Source: Parietichytrium sp. I65-24A
Taxonomy: Eukaryota > Sar > Bigyra > Thraustochytrida > Thraustochytriidae
Assembly: GCA_012862575.1 (NCBI GenBank)
Contig: BLSF01000085.1
Span: 1 to 64,000, forward strand
Direction of reading: 5' to 3'
Length of the DNA stretch: 64,000 nucleotides
Part shown: positions 48,132-58,530 of the stretch, piece by piece
How the letters are laid out: each line of letters starts with the position of its first letter
How positions within the stretch are numbered: position 1 is the first letter of the stretch
Made by a program: the position numbers and the translations under genes
The notes under the pieces: generated by a model
Databases searched by the model: none
Told to the model about the DNA's origin: nothing
Seen by the model: the letters and a program-made list of their open reading frames with translations, nothing else

Positions 48132-49503
48132 GAGACTCTCTCACTGCCTTCTTCACACTTTTTGCAAATCCTTCTACGAAATTTTAAACTTTCCGGAGAA
48201 TGTATAACGTTGATGTGAGCGCCGAGCAGATGCAAGCAATGCAAAGCAAGGGGAAAACAAGTCTTAATTTTTAAAATTAGATTAGTTGTATCTGAGCTTC
48301 CGACTTCGGGAATTATTCGCACGTTGCAACACAAATAAGTTCCCAAATTCCAAATTTAAATTCTATTTCGTTTTCTTTTGTTCGCGCTTGCGGTGGGCTC
48401 GATTTGGCCTTCCATTGACAAACCAAAATCGTGCAATGAAGGATGGCCAATTCTTCTAAATTCTAGATGCTGCCGTGGTGGCGTGACACTTGCGAATACG
48501 CAATTTATGCAACTCAAATCGTGTCGGTTGATGACAAAGTCGTCCGACCTAGCAGTAGGAGCAGATCCCAGGGAACAACGTCGTCACAAACCAATCTGAT
48601 CCATGCTGGCTTGCTTTCACAGCACACAGTCATTTCTTTTCACCGTTATTCTTCACCGCGATGGACATGACGATGAACTGTTTGTTGTTGGCCACTTCTG
48701 CATTCCCGCTATTCCTCAAGTAGCATTCGGTACCCCACTAGCCGTTGAGAGGGTCACTGCAAATGACGGTCACTGTCTGTCCGTCCGTCCGTGCGCTGAG
48801 GGGTTGAGTTGCGCGTAGCTCACAGCTTATGGCCAAGGAATGAGCGACACGTAACGGTAATTGCTCTTGCGGAATCTTCATTATGGTCAAGTTATCGTTG
48901 GAGTTGATTGCTGATTGATTGCCAATTGAGTTGGCAGCTATTCATTGGCAGTTGCGACGTGTTGGAGCGACCGGCTGCAGTTTGTACATTTAGCTCAGAG
49001 AGCAATCGCGGTGGCGTTCACGTGAACTTCTTGCCCTCTCTTTCTAATGACGGCACTGAGTACTGTACATGAACAGTGGAATGCGATGCGGTGTTTCGCG
49101 GTTGAGTGTAAGTAGGAGACTCCGTGCTCTTCAAGTGCCGCAATGGCGAGTTTGGTATGCTATTTCGACGTGGATAGCAGAATAATTTACCGATGGAAAG
49201 CTACGTTCAGTTGTGACTGAATGCCGAATACCTTTCCGCAGTAGGACTTGCGAGACAAATGAGTCTGCTCCGCATATACCTGATCTAGAGAAGGCAGTAT
49301 GTAAAGTGCAACGCTTTCGAACCCTCCACCCATCAATCGCCATACGCTCAACAGTTCGTTGCCAGGCGCACGTCACCAGCGTTGGTTTTGCATGCTGAAG
49401 GCCAAGTCAAGGCTGGACTTCTTGCAGTTTGCGGCGCTGGGGAGATGCAAGCCGTGCGTCCCGTACTTTGAACATCCTGGACAACGTTGCCGAACGCTCT
49501 CCG
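48132..49503. other. intergenic spacer between receptor copies 2 and 3
   Basis: This 1.4-kb stretch shows no convincing gene. Small ORFs here lack domains. The sequence does not look similar to the copy 1-2 spacer by eye, so duplication units appear to have diverged outside the coding parts. Confidence 0.4.
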
Positions 49504-52500
49504 ATGTGTCCGAGGATTTTGGCACTCGCAATTTTCTTGTCGCTCTACACTCCGTGCAGTTCGGGCTCACCACTTCAAGTCCTCTTGTTTGCGTCTTGCG
49601 ATGGAGGAGCAATCCATGACGCGGGCTTCAATGACATGGCTTGGAGCGCCTCGGAAGAGGCTGGCGCTGAGCTTGGAATCGATACCGATTTTTTGGCTAC
49701 CTGCTCCAACGCTGAAGCCGTGGAGGCTTTGACTGCCGATCCAAAGGACCACGTCATCGCAATAGGGTACGGTGCCTCTACAGTCCTGGATGGCAGCTTT
49801 CATCTTTTCCCTGACACCAAATTTACCACTATTGACATGGTGCCTTCTCAGCTCATCGACAACGTCCAGGGCGCGGTGTTCGCAGAAGAGGCTGGCTCTT
49901 TTATTATGGGTGCACTTGCAGGGTTGACAACGCAATCAAAAGTCGTGGCCGGAGTATTTGGTATCCCCAACACACCTTTGTTGCGTTTTAGAAATGGTTT
50001 TATTGCCGGGGTCTATCACACCTGTCCATCTTGCATCGTCGAAACGCGGCACCTCTGGAATTATGGTCTTGTGGAGGAGGGCAGAAAGATTTCAGAGTAT
50101 CTGATTCAAAGCTTTGGTGCTGATGTGGTGTATTGCGCCGCAGGAAGGACTGGAAACAATGCTCTTCAGGCGGCGTCGGAACTTGGCGCCTGGGTGATTG
50201 GTGCAGACACCGATCAGTACATCACACAATTTAATAGAAGCAGTCCACTTATCTTGTCGTCGATGATGAAAGCAGTTGACGCAACAGTCAAGCGTATTCT
50301 TCAGAATCACTATGATGGCAAGTTCCGAGGTGGGAGGTCCATCATAATGGATATGAGCAACGACGGAATCCGCCGGGCACCGTGTCACGAGACTTGCAAC
50401 ACCACAGGCATAGACGGGATATGGGACACGATCGATGAGCTACAGACCAAAATTGCCACCGAGCAGATCTCCTCTGGTGTCGAGTTTGCCTCAGGGAACT
50501 TTCAATATCGGAAACGGTTTGCGAGTGAGCTTGCCGGAAACTCTTGGACCAACTTGCTCTCCCATGGGACCGAGCCCACCACTCTCTTCGGCGCAGCTTC
50601 TGACGTCTTTGATGCTCATGGAAATCGGATGATGTTCTTTTTCGGCGGAGCCAACTCTTCTCAGACCTATTCCGACCAGCTTTGGGTGTACGTACTTCCA
50701 AGCCTCTCGTGGGAAAAACGCGAAGGAGACAGCTTGATATATGGATATACGAGCGACGATGAAGTGTATCAGAATGCGTTTCCGTGGCCGCGTACGATGG
50801 CCACGTTCACTGCGCTTGCGTTGACAGATGGGTCTGAAGGCGCGTTGCTGGCATTGTTTGGTGGATCTGCCATCAACGAAAAGTTCGAGGATCTGTGGCT
50901 GTTCTACTATCACCCAAGCTACAACGAGCCGTTCGAGTACTGGGTCCGTGTTGACAGCACTGTCGCCTCCGGAAGCTGGCCTATCGCTCGAGACTCGCAT
51001 GCTGCTGTGGCGAGCTCGACCGTGGACGACAGCGGCTACACGGAGCTCTACATGTTTGGTGGTCGAGACGCAGATGAAATCGCGCTGCAGGATCTCGTCA
51101 GGTTAAGAATTCGGAGCAACGGTCACTCCGCACAGCCTGACGTGGAATGGACCACGCTATGTGCCGCTTGCAGTGGACCGCCAGCCAGGTACGATCACAC
51201 CTTGACCTACTACGACGGAAGCCTCTTTGTGCACGGCGGGATTGGCTCCGACTTGAAGTACATCGACGACTTGTGGGAGTATGTTGTCTCAGACGACAAA
51301 TGGGTACAGCACACGAGCGCTCCGGTTGCGAGAACGTCTCACGGAGCGGTCGTAATGAACGTGCGACCGCCTGGCGGAGAACTGACTCCAGTTATCGCGT
51401 TCTACGGCGGCTACTTCAACGAAGCCGTCTCAAACACCGTTCGAACCTCTGTACAATACTTCATACTAAGCGACTCGTCTTGGCTCGTCGCCAAGTCGTA
51501 TGATCCTTCAACGGAAGACGTGTGCGAATACGCACAGGGGAATCGGACGTCAACTTCGCCCCTGGTTGCGAGTGAGCAGGTCCTCCCAGCAATCTACAAG
51601 CTGGACGCTCTGGATGACGGAGATCCAGATATCCTGTTGCTGTTCAGCACTTCTCAAGTGCTCTCGGTGACGAACCCTCTCGCGTTTCATCCGAGCAAGA
51701 ACGAGGTGGTCGAGGACAAGTTGTACAGTCCAGAGCTCTCCGGCATCTGCATTGCACTCGGATCGTTGAGCATGGCAGTAAGCGTCGGATGTATTCTCTG
51801 GACATTACGATTCAGAAAAACGAGAACAGTCAAACTGAACCAGGCGGAGTTCCTGATTCTGATTTGTGTGGGTGGAGTGTTGTCTTCCTCAGCGATCTTT
51901 GCCGTGGTGTTCGACGACCAAGATGACGACTTTGGTCTTGCGAGGACAGGTGCATACGAGCCAGCGAACAGGGCTTGCATGGCTCAAGTGTGGTTGTTCA
52001 CGGGAGGCTTCTGTCTGACGTTGGGGCCCGCCTTTGCGAAGCTTCACAGGGTACTCCAAATATTCAACGGGGCAACCGCAACCCGTGTACGAGTGTCGAG
52101 CCTCCAGATGTTTAAGTACATCGCTTTGCTTCTATTTATTGACTGGAGTGTCGTTGCCGTCTGGCAGTTCAGCGACCCATTAAAGTATTATCGAAAGACG
52201 ACATACACCGACGCAGACGGAAACATTGTCGAGTCCACGGGGTTTTGCCAGAGCAGCGGATCGTTCAAGTTCTTTTCCCAATGGTATCAATTCACGTCTT
52301 GGTGCTCTTATATGGGATTTATATCACTTACATGGCCCGAAACCTCTCCGAAATTTTCAGTGAGGGCAAGTATTTACAATTTGCGCTCGTGGCTCAGTTC
52401 GAGCTCCTCGCAATCGCTAGTCCGGTTCTCGTTCTGGTGTATGAGATTCCTGGCACAAGAATGTTGATCATGGCAGGGATTGTCTTTTTGAACACATTCA

Positions 52501-52679
52501 GCGCGCTTGCATTCATATTCGCCCCCAAATTGTGGCTGCTCAGTCGTGAAAAACATTCTCGCTCAACGTCTAAATTTGACGTTAAGCCTGTTGACGTCCG
52601 AGATACTCAACCGGGGCAGATGACGAGCTGCGTCAGCACCGTGAGATCCGGGTCAAGGAACACCGTTGAGATCTCGTAG
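49504..52679 (+). CDS. Receptor copy 3: Bmp - Kelch - class C 7TM with a one-base frameshift in the 7TM domain
   Basis: ATG 49504 starts a signal peptide (MCPRILALAIFLSLYTPC), followed by Bmp, an intact five-blade Kelch (third blade MFGGRDADEIA) and TM1-TM5. Near 52267-52274 the sequence AAGTTCTTTTCCC lacks one C relative to AAGTTCCTTTTTCC in copy 2. The original frame therefore ends at 52467 after 987 residues, with 71 unrelated ones. The correct frame resumes as FPMVSIHVLVLLYGIYITYMARN and runs to TAG 52677-52679, covering TM6-TM7 and a tail ending RSGSRNTVEIS. The deletion sits in a pyrimidine run, so an assembly or sequencing error is possible. If real, the product loses the last transmembrane helices. 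The first lobe of the Bmp domain differs clearly from copies 1 and 2 (IHDAGFNDMAWSASEEAGAE). Confidence 0.86.
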
Positions 52680-54142
52680 GGAGTCTCGAAGAAAGTCGTG
52701 TCGAAGTTAAAGTGTGGAGGATATATGCAGAATCCAGAAAATCTGAGGGGTTCTACTTCTTTTCATGACCTCTTGGTCGCATAACTTTTTCCTGCTCATG
52801 TCTTCTTGTACGGTCTTGCCGATTTAATTGTAAAGAACTTCCGTTACTTCAACCGCACGAAACTGTTCAGCCGTGCGTGAATCAACCACCCTTACTTGTA
52901 GACGAATGCTTCCAAAGAGTTCAGCGATTGCGTCATAGAACAACTACATTCACAGTCAGTCAGAACATAACAAAAAGATGAAAGAAGCAGAAAACATCAG
53001 GAAACGCAGAGAATACAAGGTGCAAGGCTGTCGTTCTTCCTACCATCTTGCTTCTTGAGCGCAAGAAGCGTGGCCAGTGACCTCTACTGCCACTGCAAGT
53101 AGCGTATGGAAAACCGTTTGTTCGTTAGGCGGCCCTGAGCCTGAGGAGGCGGCGCGTCGCAACAGAACGATCTCAAAAGGTACCTGAAGCGGTACCACTA
53201 CAATAAGTGAGAGGACGCGTACTGACTGTGAGTACCAGTTCAACATTATCTTTGTAATTTAGCCGTTTGAGTTCAAGAGTGACAGTGCAGCGCTCAGTGA
53301 GATGCTGACAGTGAGGGTGGCTGTTTGCCAGCAAAGTTGCCCGCCCCACCATGATCGACCATGGGCAGATTCAGCAGCTAGCTGCGTTCGCTTGTCTTGT
53401 GACACGTCAATCCCATAGTCTTTTGATTTGTTGATCGATTGCCTGCATGAGGAAACATGCGAGGGTAGGATGCTCACGCGCTGGAGAAAGTCAAGGGACA
53501 TTGCGAGCTCATTCATCACCTGGCCTTAGTGGCTGGTTGTGATAGTCGGTTCTACCGACTGTGAGTACCGGCGCTTTGAGTTTTTCTGTTTTGCAGTTTA
53601 TGTCAAGTTGAAACAAAGCAAGCAGGATAGAAAACTACCGTTTGGTGTTGGGAGGTGAAAGAGGGGCAACTTGGGCACGGCACTGTGCATTACAGATATC
53701 CTCATCGTGATAGGTCACCCTCCTGCTTTGAACACTGTCAATACGGCTTTTCGAGGGATACTTATCTATGTCTCTCTTAAAGATGGAGCTTGCTTCTCGT
53801 GGAGTCTGAGGGCTTCTCTCACCGCAGTAAAAAGAGACGTTTGGTTTCGGGAAAGTGATGTTTTTGAGTCAACAGTAAGCGATGATGGAAAGGTTCCCGC
53901 CTTCCAAATTAGCCTGCATGAGTTCTGATCCCTAAGAGAAAGTAAACGTCCGATTTGAGGTTGCTGTCTGTTCCAATCTGCTAGTATGGCTCTTTTCAGC
54001 TTTGAATAAATTTCATATATCTTCTCAGGACTCACAAGCAGCACTGCCACGCACAGGGCGGTGCTGTCCTCCAGACCTGCTCGGGGTGCGACTTGCACCT
54101 CAGCTGCGAGCCGATCCACGAAAGTTGCCCGAAGCTTTCCAC
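52680..54142. other. intergenic spacer between receptor copies 3 and 4
   Basis: This 1.5-kb stretch contains no supported gene. The 13-mer GACTGTGAGTACC occurs at about 53224 and 53559 on the plus strand; a related CTGTGAGTACG lies near 58677. These copies are too few and short to name an element. Confidence 0.4.
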
Positions 54143-57100
54143 ATGCGTCCATCTGCTTTCGTTCTCGCTTTCTTCTCGCTCTACACCCAGTGCAGTTCCA
54201 ACTCTGCTCTGCAAGTCCTCTTGCTTGCAGCATGCGATGGAGGAGCAATCAACGACTCGGGATTTAATGCTATGGCTTGGAGCGCCTCCGAAGAGGCTGG
54301 CGTTGAGCTTGGCGTTGTTTCAGAGTTCATGGCAATTTGCTCGATTGAAGAGGTCAAGGAAAACTTGAGTGCCAATCCCAAGGACCACGTCATCGCGGTT
54401 GGATACGGAAGCAGCGAGATACTCGATGGCAACTTTCATCTCTTCCCCGACACCAAATTTACCACTATTGACATGGTGCCTTCTCAGCTCATCGACAACG
54501 TCCAGGGCGCGGTGTTCGCAGAAGAGGCTGGGTCTTTCCTCATGGGCGCACTGGCTGGTCTGACGACAACTTCCAAGGTCGTGGCTGGTGTGTTCGGTAT
54601 TCCTAACATACCTTTGATGCGGTTCAGAAATGGGTTTATCGCTGGCGTCAACCATGTCTGTCCAACTTGCACTATCGAGACGAGGTACTTTTGGCATTAT
54701 GGCAAGGAGGAAGAAGGCAGAGTCATTTCAGAGTATCTGATTCAAAGCTTTGGCGCTGATGTGGTGTATTGCGCCGCAGGAAGGACTGGAAACAATGCTC
54801 TTCAGGCGGCGGCAGAACTTGGCGCCTGGGTGATTGGTGCAGACACCGACCAATACCTCACGCACTTTGGCAGCAGCAGTTCGCGCATTTTGTCTTCGAT
54901 GATGAAAGCAGTCGACGCAACAGTCAAGCGCGTTCTTCGGGAGCACTATAATGGAGAATTTTTAGGTGGACACTCGATAGTAATGGACATGAGCAACGAC
55001 GGGATCCGCCGGGCACCGTGTCACGAGACTTGCAACACCACAGGCATAGACGGGATATGGGACATGATTGATGAGCTACAGACCAAAATTGCCACCGAGC
55101 AGATCTCCTCTGGTGTCGAGTTTGCCTCAGGGAACTTTCAATATCGGAAACGGTTTGCGAGTGAGCTTGCCGGAAACTCTTGGACCAACTTGCTCTCCCA
55201 TGGGACCGAGCCCACCACTCTCTCTGGCGCAGCTTCTGACGTCTTTGATGCTCATGGAAATCGGATGATGTTCTTTTTCGGCGGAGCCAACTCTTCTCAG
55301 ACCTATTCCGACCAGCTCTGGGTGTACGTACTTCCAAGCCTCTCGTGGGAAAAACGCGAAGGAGACAGCTTGATATATGGATATACGAGCGACGATGAAG
55401 TGTATCAGAATGCGTTTCCGGGGCCGCGTACGATGGCCACGTTCACTGCGCTTGCGTTGACAGATGGGTCTGAAGGCGCGTTGCTGGCATTGTTTGGTGG
55501 ATCTGCCATCAACGAAAAGTTCGAGGATCTGTGGCTGTTCTACTATCACCCAAGCTACAACGAGCCATTTGAGTACTGGGTCCGTGTTGACAGCACTGTC
55601 GCCTCCGGAAGCTGGCCTATCGCTCGAGACTGGCATGCTGCTGTAGCGAGCTCGACCGTGGACGTCGGTGGCTACGCTGAGCTCTACATGTTTGGATGAA
55701 AGGGCGTTGCTGAAAACCCACTGAAGGATCTCGTCAAGTTAAGAATTCGGAGCAACGGTCACTCCGCACAGCCTGACGTGGAATGGACCACGTTATGTGC
55801 CGCTTGCAGTGGACCGCCAGCCAGATACGGTCACACCTTGACCTACTACGACGGAAGCCTCTTTGTGCACGGCGGGATTGGCTCTGACTTGAAGTACATC
55901 GACGACTTGTGGGAGTATGTTGTCTCAGACGACAAATGGATACAGCACGCCAGCGCTCCGGTTGCGAGAACGTCTCACGGAGCGGTCGTAATGAACATGA
56001 GACCGCCTGGCGGAGAACTGACTCCAGTTATCGCGTTCTATGGCGGCTACTTCAACGAAGTCGTCTCAAACACCGTTCGAACCTCTGTACAATACTTCAT
56101 ACTGAGCGACTCGTCTTGGCTTGTTGCCAAGTCGTATGATCCTTCAACGGAAGACGTATGCGAATACGCACAGGGGAATCGGACGTCAACTTCGCCCCTG
56201 GTTGCGAGTGAGCAGGTCCTCCCAGCAATCTACAAGCTGGACGCTCTGGATGACGGAGATCCAGATATCCTGTTGCTGTTCAGCACTTCTCAAGTGCTCT
56301 CGGTGACGAACCCTCTCGCGTTTCATCCGAGCAAGAACGAGGTGGTCGAGGACAAGTTGTACAGTCCAGAGCTCTCCGGCATCTGCATTGCACTCGGATC
56401 GTTGAGCATGGCAGTAAGCGTCGGATGTATTCTCTGGACATTACGATTCAGAAAAACCAGAACAGTCCAATTGAGCCAAATGGAGTTTCTGATTCTGATA
56501 TGTGTCGGTGGAGTGTTGTCTTCCTCGGCGATCTTTGCCGTGGTGGTCGACGACCAAGATGACACTTTTGGTCTTGCGAGGACAGGTGCATACGAGCCAG
56601 CGAACAGGGCTTGCATGGCTCAAGTGTGGTTGTTCACGGGAGGCTTCTGTCTGACGTTGGGGCCCGCCTTTGCGAAGCTTCACAGGGTAGTGAAGATATT
56701 CAATGGCGAAACGCTCTCTCGTGTCCGCGTCTCGAGTTGTCAAATGTTTAAATACATCGCTTTGCTTCTTTTGATGGATTGGAGTATTGTCACAGTGTGG
56801 GAATTAAGCGACCCTCTCAAGTACTACCGCGTGACAACATACACCGACGCAGATGGGAACATCGTGGAGTCCACTGGGTACTGCCGGAGCAATAGTGCCT
56901 ATCGCTTTTCACTCCCGGTTCTGTCGGTTCACCTCCTAGTGTTGGTGTACGGAATCTATGTTACATACATGGCCCGGGGTCTTTCAGAGGTGTTCAGCGA
57001 GGGGAAATATCTGCAATTTGCGCTGGTGTCTCAGTTCGAGCTTCTCGCAATCGCTTGTCCGGTTCTAATTTTGGTTTACGAGATGCCTGGTACAAGGATG

Positions 57101-57274
57101 GTGATCATGGCCGGAGTCATTTTCCTTACCACTCTCAGCGCGCTTTCCTTTATTTTCGCGCCGAAAGTAGTTCATTTAAGAAGTGAGCGTGTCGTGCGAA
57201 TTAACACAAAGGTACACGGTACATCGACCGTGAAGATTAGAAGTACAAGCATCAATATGGATGAATCAGCATGA
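54143..57274 (+). CDS. Receptor copy 4: Bmp - Kelch - class C 7TM, interrupted by the same in-frame TGA as copy 2
   Basis: ATG 54143 starts a signal peptide (MRPSAFVLAFFSLYTQC) and a Bmp domain. TGA at 55697-55699 interrupts the third Kelch blade at exactly the copy 2 position, with identical flanks (MFG, stop, KGVAENPLKDL). The frame then runs on through Kelch and 7TM to TGA 57272-57274. It is a mosaic: the first Bmp lobe resembles copy 3 (MAWSASEEAG); most of the rest of Bmp and Kelch is almost identical to copy 2; TM1 matches copy 3 (GSLSMAV, LRFRKTR); TM2-TM4 return to copy 2 (NGETLSRVRVSS); TM6-TM7 and the tail are its own (SNSAYRFSLPVLSVHLLV). Its tail lacks the RS-S motif shared by the other three. 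Upstream ORF 518 residues; downstream ORF from 55778, 498 residues. Confidence 0.85.
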
Positions 57275-57633
57275 GTGTTTTGAAATGCGGCGTTTAGAAC
57301 GGTGAAAGACACAGGCAAAGTGATGAAGTCCCTTTCTTGGAAGAACATCCTGCCAGATAGATTCGTTGATTTATAGCAAGACAGCTGCAAAGTTATTCAG
57401 GACATTTGCGACAATGCTAATTGTCCTTTTGTTCATTTTCACGAGGATTTAGCTCCTTGCGTGCAGCAGAAGGTTTGATCTGCTTGTTGTGGAGGAATTT
57501 CTCTAGGTGGGGTATCTCACCGCGTTCGGTATTTGGAACTCCAAAAATCAAGATCACCGTTATGAGAACGCTAAGGATCGGACCCCAGCAAGTAGAGTTA
57601 AAATACAAGTGGAGCAACGAGATCCGAAGCAAG
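57275..57633. other. intergenic 3' region of convergent receptor copy 4 and COQ3
   Basis: The 360-bp gap shows no gene or repeat; it should hold the two 3' UTRs. Confidence 0.4.
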
Positions 57634-58530
57634 TTATCGAGAGGCAAATAAAATGTAATTGACATCGGTCTCAAAATCCGCGCGATGCCATGATCCAAAA
57701 AGTGGAAGATACACCATTCCACTCACGAGTTCAGTATGCAAGCCTTGCTGATGTATCACTCTTTCAATTTCAATGGGCTGGACAAACTTTGCCCAATCGT
57801 GCGTTCCAGGAGGAACCATCCGTGTTGCATATTCAGCAGCTACAATTGCCAGCATGTAGCTCTTCACGGTGCGGTTAATAGTCGAAATAGCCAAGCCTTT
57901 CCTGCAGAGTTGGCTGCACTTTTCCAAAAAGAGGTTTTGGTTGTTGACATGCTCAATTACCTCTAGAGATATGACAAAGTCAAACGACGCTGCGCCTTCT
58001 TGTTGGATTAGTTCTTCCACCGTTCCCACGCGGCCTTCAAATGTGCCGGCACCCTCCTGGCCAATGGCGGTGGCGACGCGACGATGGGTCACCTCCACAT
58101 TTTCCGGAACCGGATCAACTGCAATAACGTTCGCGCCCAGCTTAACTAACGACGTGCTCAAAAGACCGCCCCCGCACCCGATATCTGCCACTCGCAGCCC
58201 TCGTAGCCCTGTGGGTGAATTGCGTCCCGCAAACTCCTCAATCATTTCCATGCGAAGCTTGTGCATGTCTTTCAGCGCCTTGCCTTGCGGTCCTTCCCAG
58301 TCCAGCCCACTAAACTTCTCGACTTCCTCCGCATTTCTCGTCTCGGACGACATCATGAGAGGTCCCTCCATTGACTTTACACCCTCCGAGGACAGCGCCC
58401 GCGCATAATGAGCGGCAAATCTATCGCCAAACACAGTCTTCTGAGCAGGACATTTGCCGAACAAGCTCGCACATGATGCACCTTTACGCGTAAGCTGCAT
58501 GCGCACAGCGCGTCCCCCAAGGCCAAGCAT
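57634..58530 (-). CDS. COQ3: Ubiquinone biosynthesis O-methyltransferase COQ3
   Basis: The single-exon protein of 298 residues starts at ATG 58530. COQ3 (bacterial UbiG) performs the two S-adenosylmethionine-dependent O-methylations of coenzyme Q synthesis on the matrix side of the inner mitochondrial membrane. The SAM-binding glycine motif VADIGCGGGLL is at about 114-124, with the acidic AVDP strand after it. FDFVISLEVIEHV, then STINRTVKSYMLAIVAAEYA and PPGTHDWAKFVQPIE, are family signatures, and the C-terminus DVNYILFASR matches the usual DxNY-hA ending. The N-terminal 55 residues (MLGLGGRAVRMQLTRKGAS) are basic and amphipathic, as expected of a mitochondrial presequence. A telomere-like repeat begins about 22 bp upstream of the start codon. 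Confidence 0.94.
   Translation of the reverse strand: MLGLGGRAVRMQLTRKGASCASLFGKCPAQKTVFGDRFAAHYARALSSEGVKSMEGPLMMSSETRNAEEVEKFSGLDWEGPQGKALKDMHKLRMEMIEEFAGRNSPTGLRGLRVADIGCGGGLLSTSLVKLGANVIAVDPVPENVEVTHRRVATAIGQEGAGTFEGRVGTVEELIQQEGAASFDFVISLEVIEHVNNQNLFLEKCSQLCRKGLAISTINRTVKSYMLAIVAAEYATRMVPPGTHDWAKFVQPIEIERVIHQQGLHTELVSGMVYLPLFGSWHRADFETDVNYILFASR

Noticed and set aside
46533-55699. Reading the TGA in receptor copies 2 and 4 as selenocysteine or a reassigned codon.
   Set aside because: The aligned residue is Gly, not Cys. TGA ends other genes here (5'-nucleotidase, receptor copies 1, 2 and 4), and no SECIS-like structure was identified.
41611-56743. Repeated antisense ORFs of 90-185 codons across all receptor copies.
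   Set aside because: They recur because the receptor genes are near-identical; codon pattern and domains support only the plus strand.
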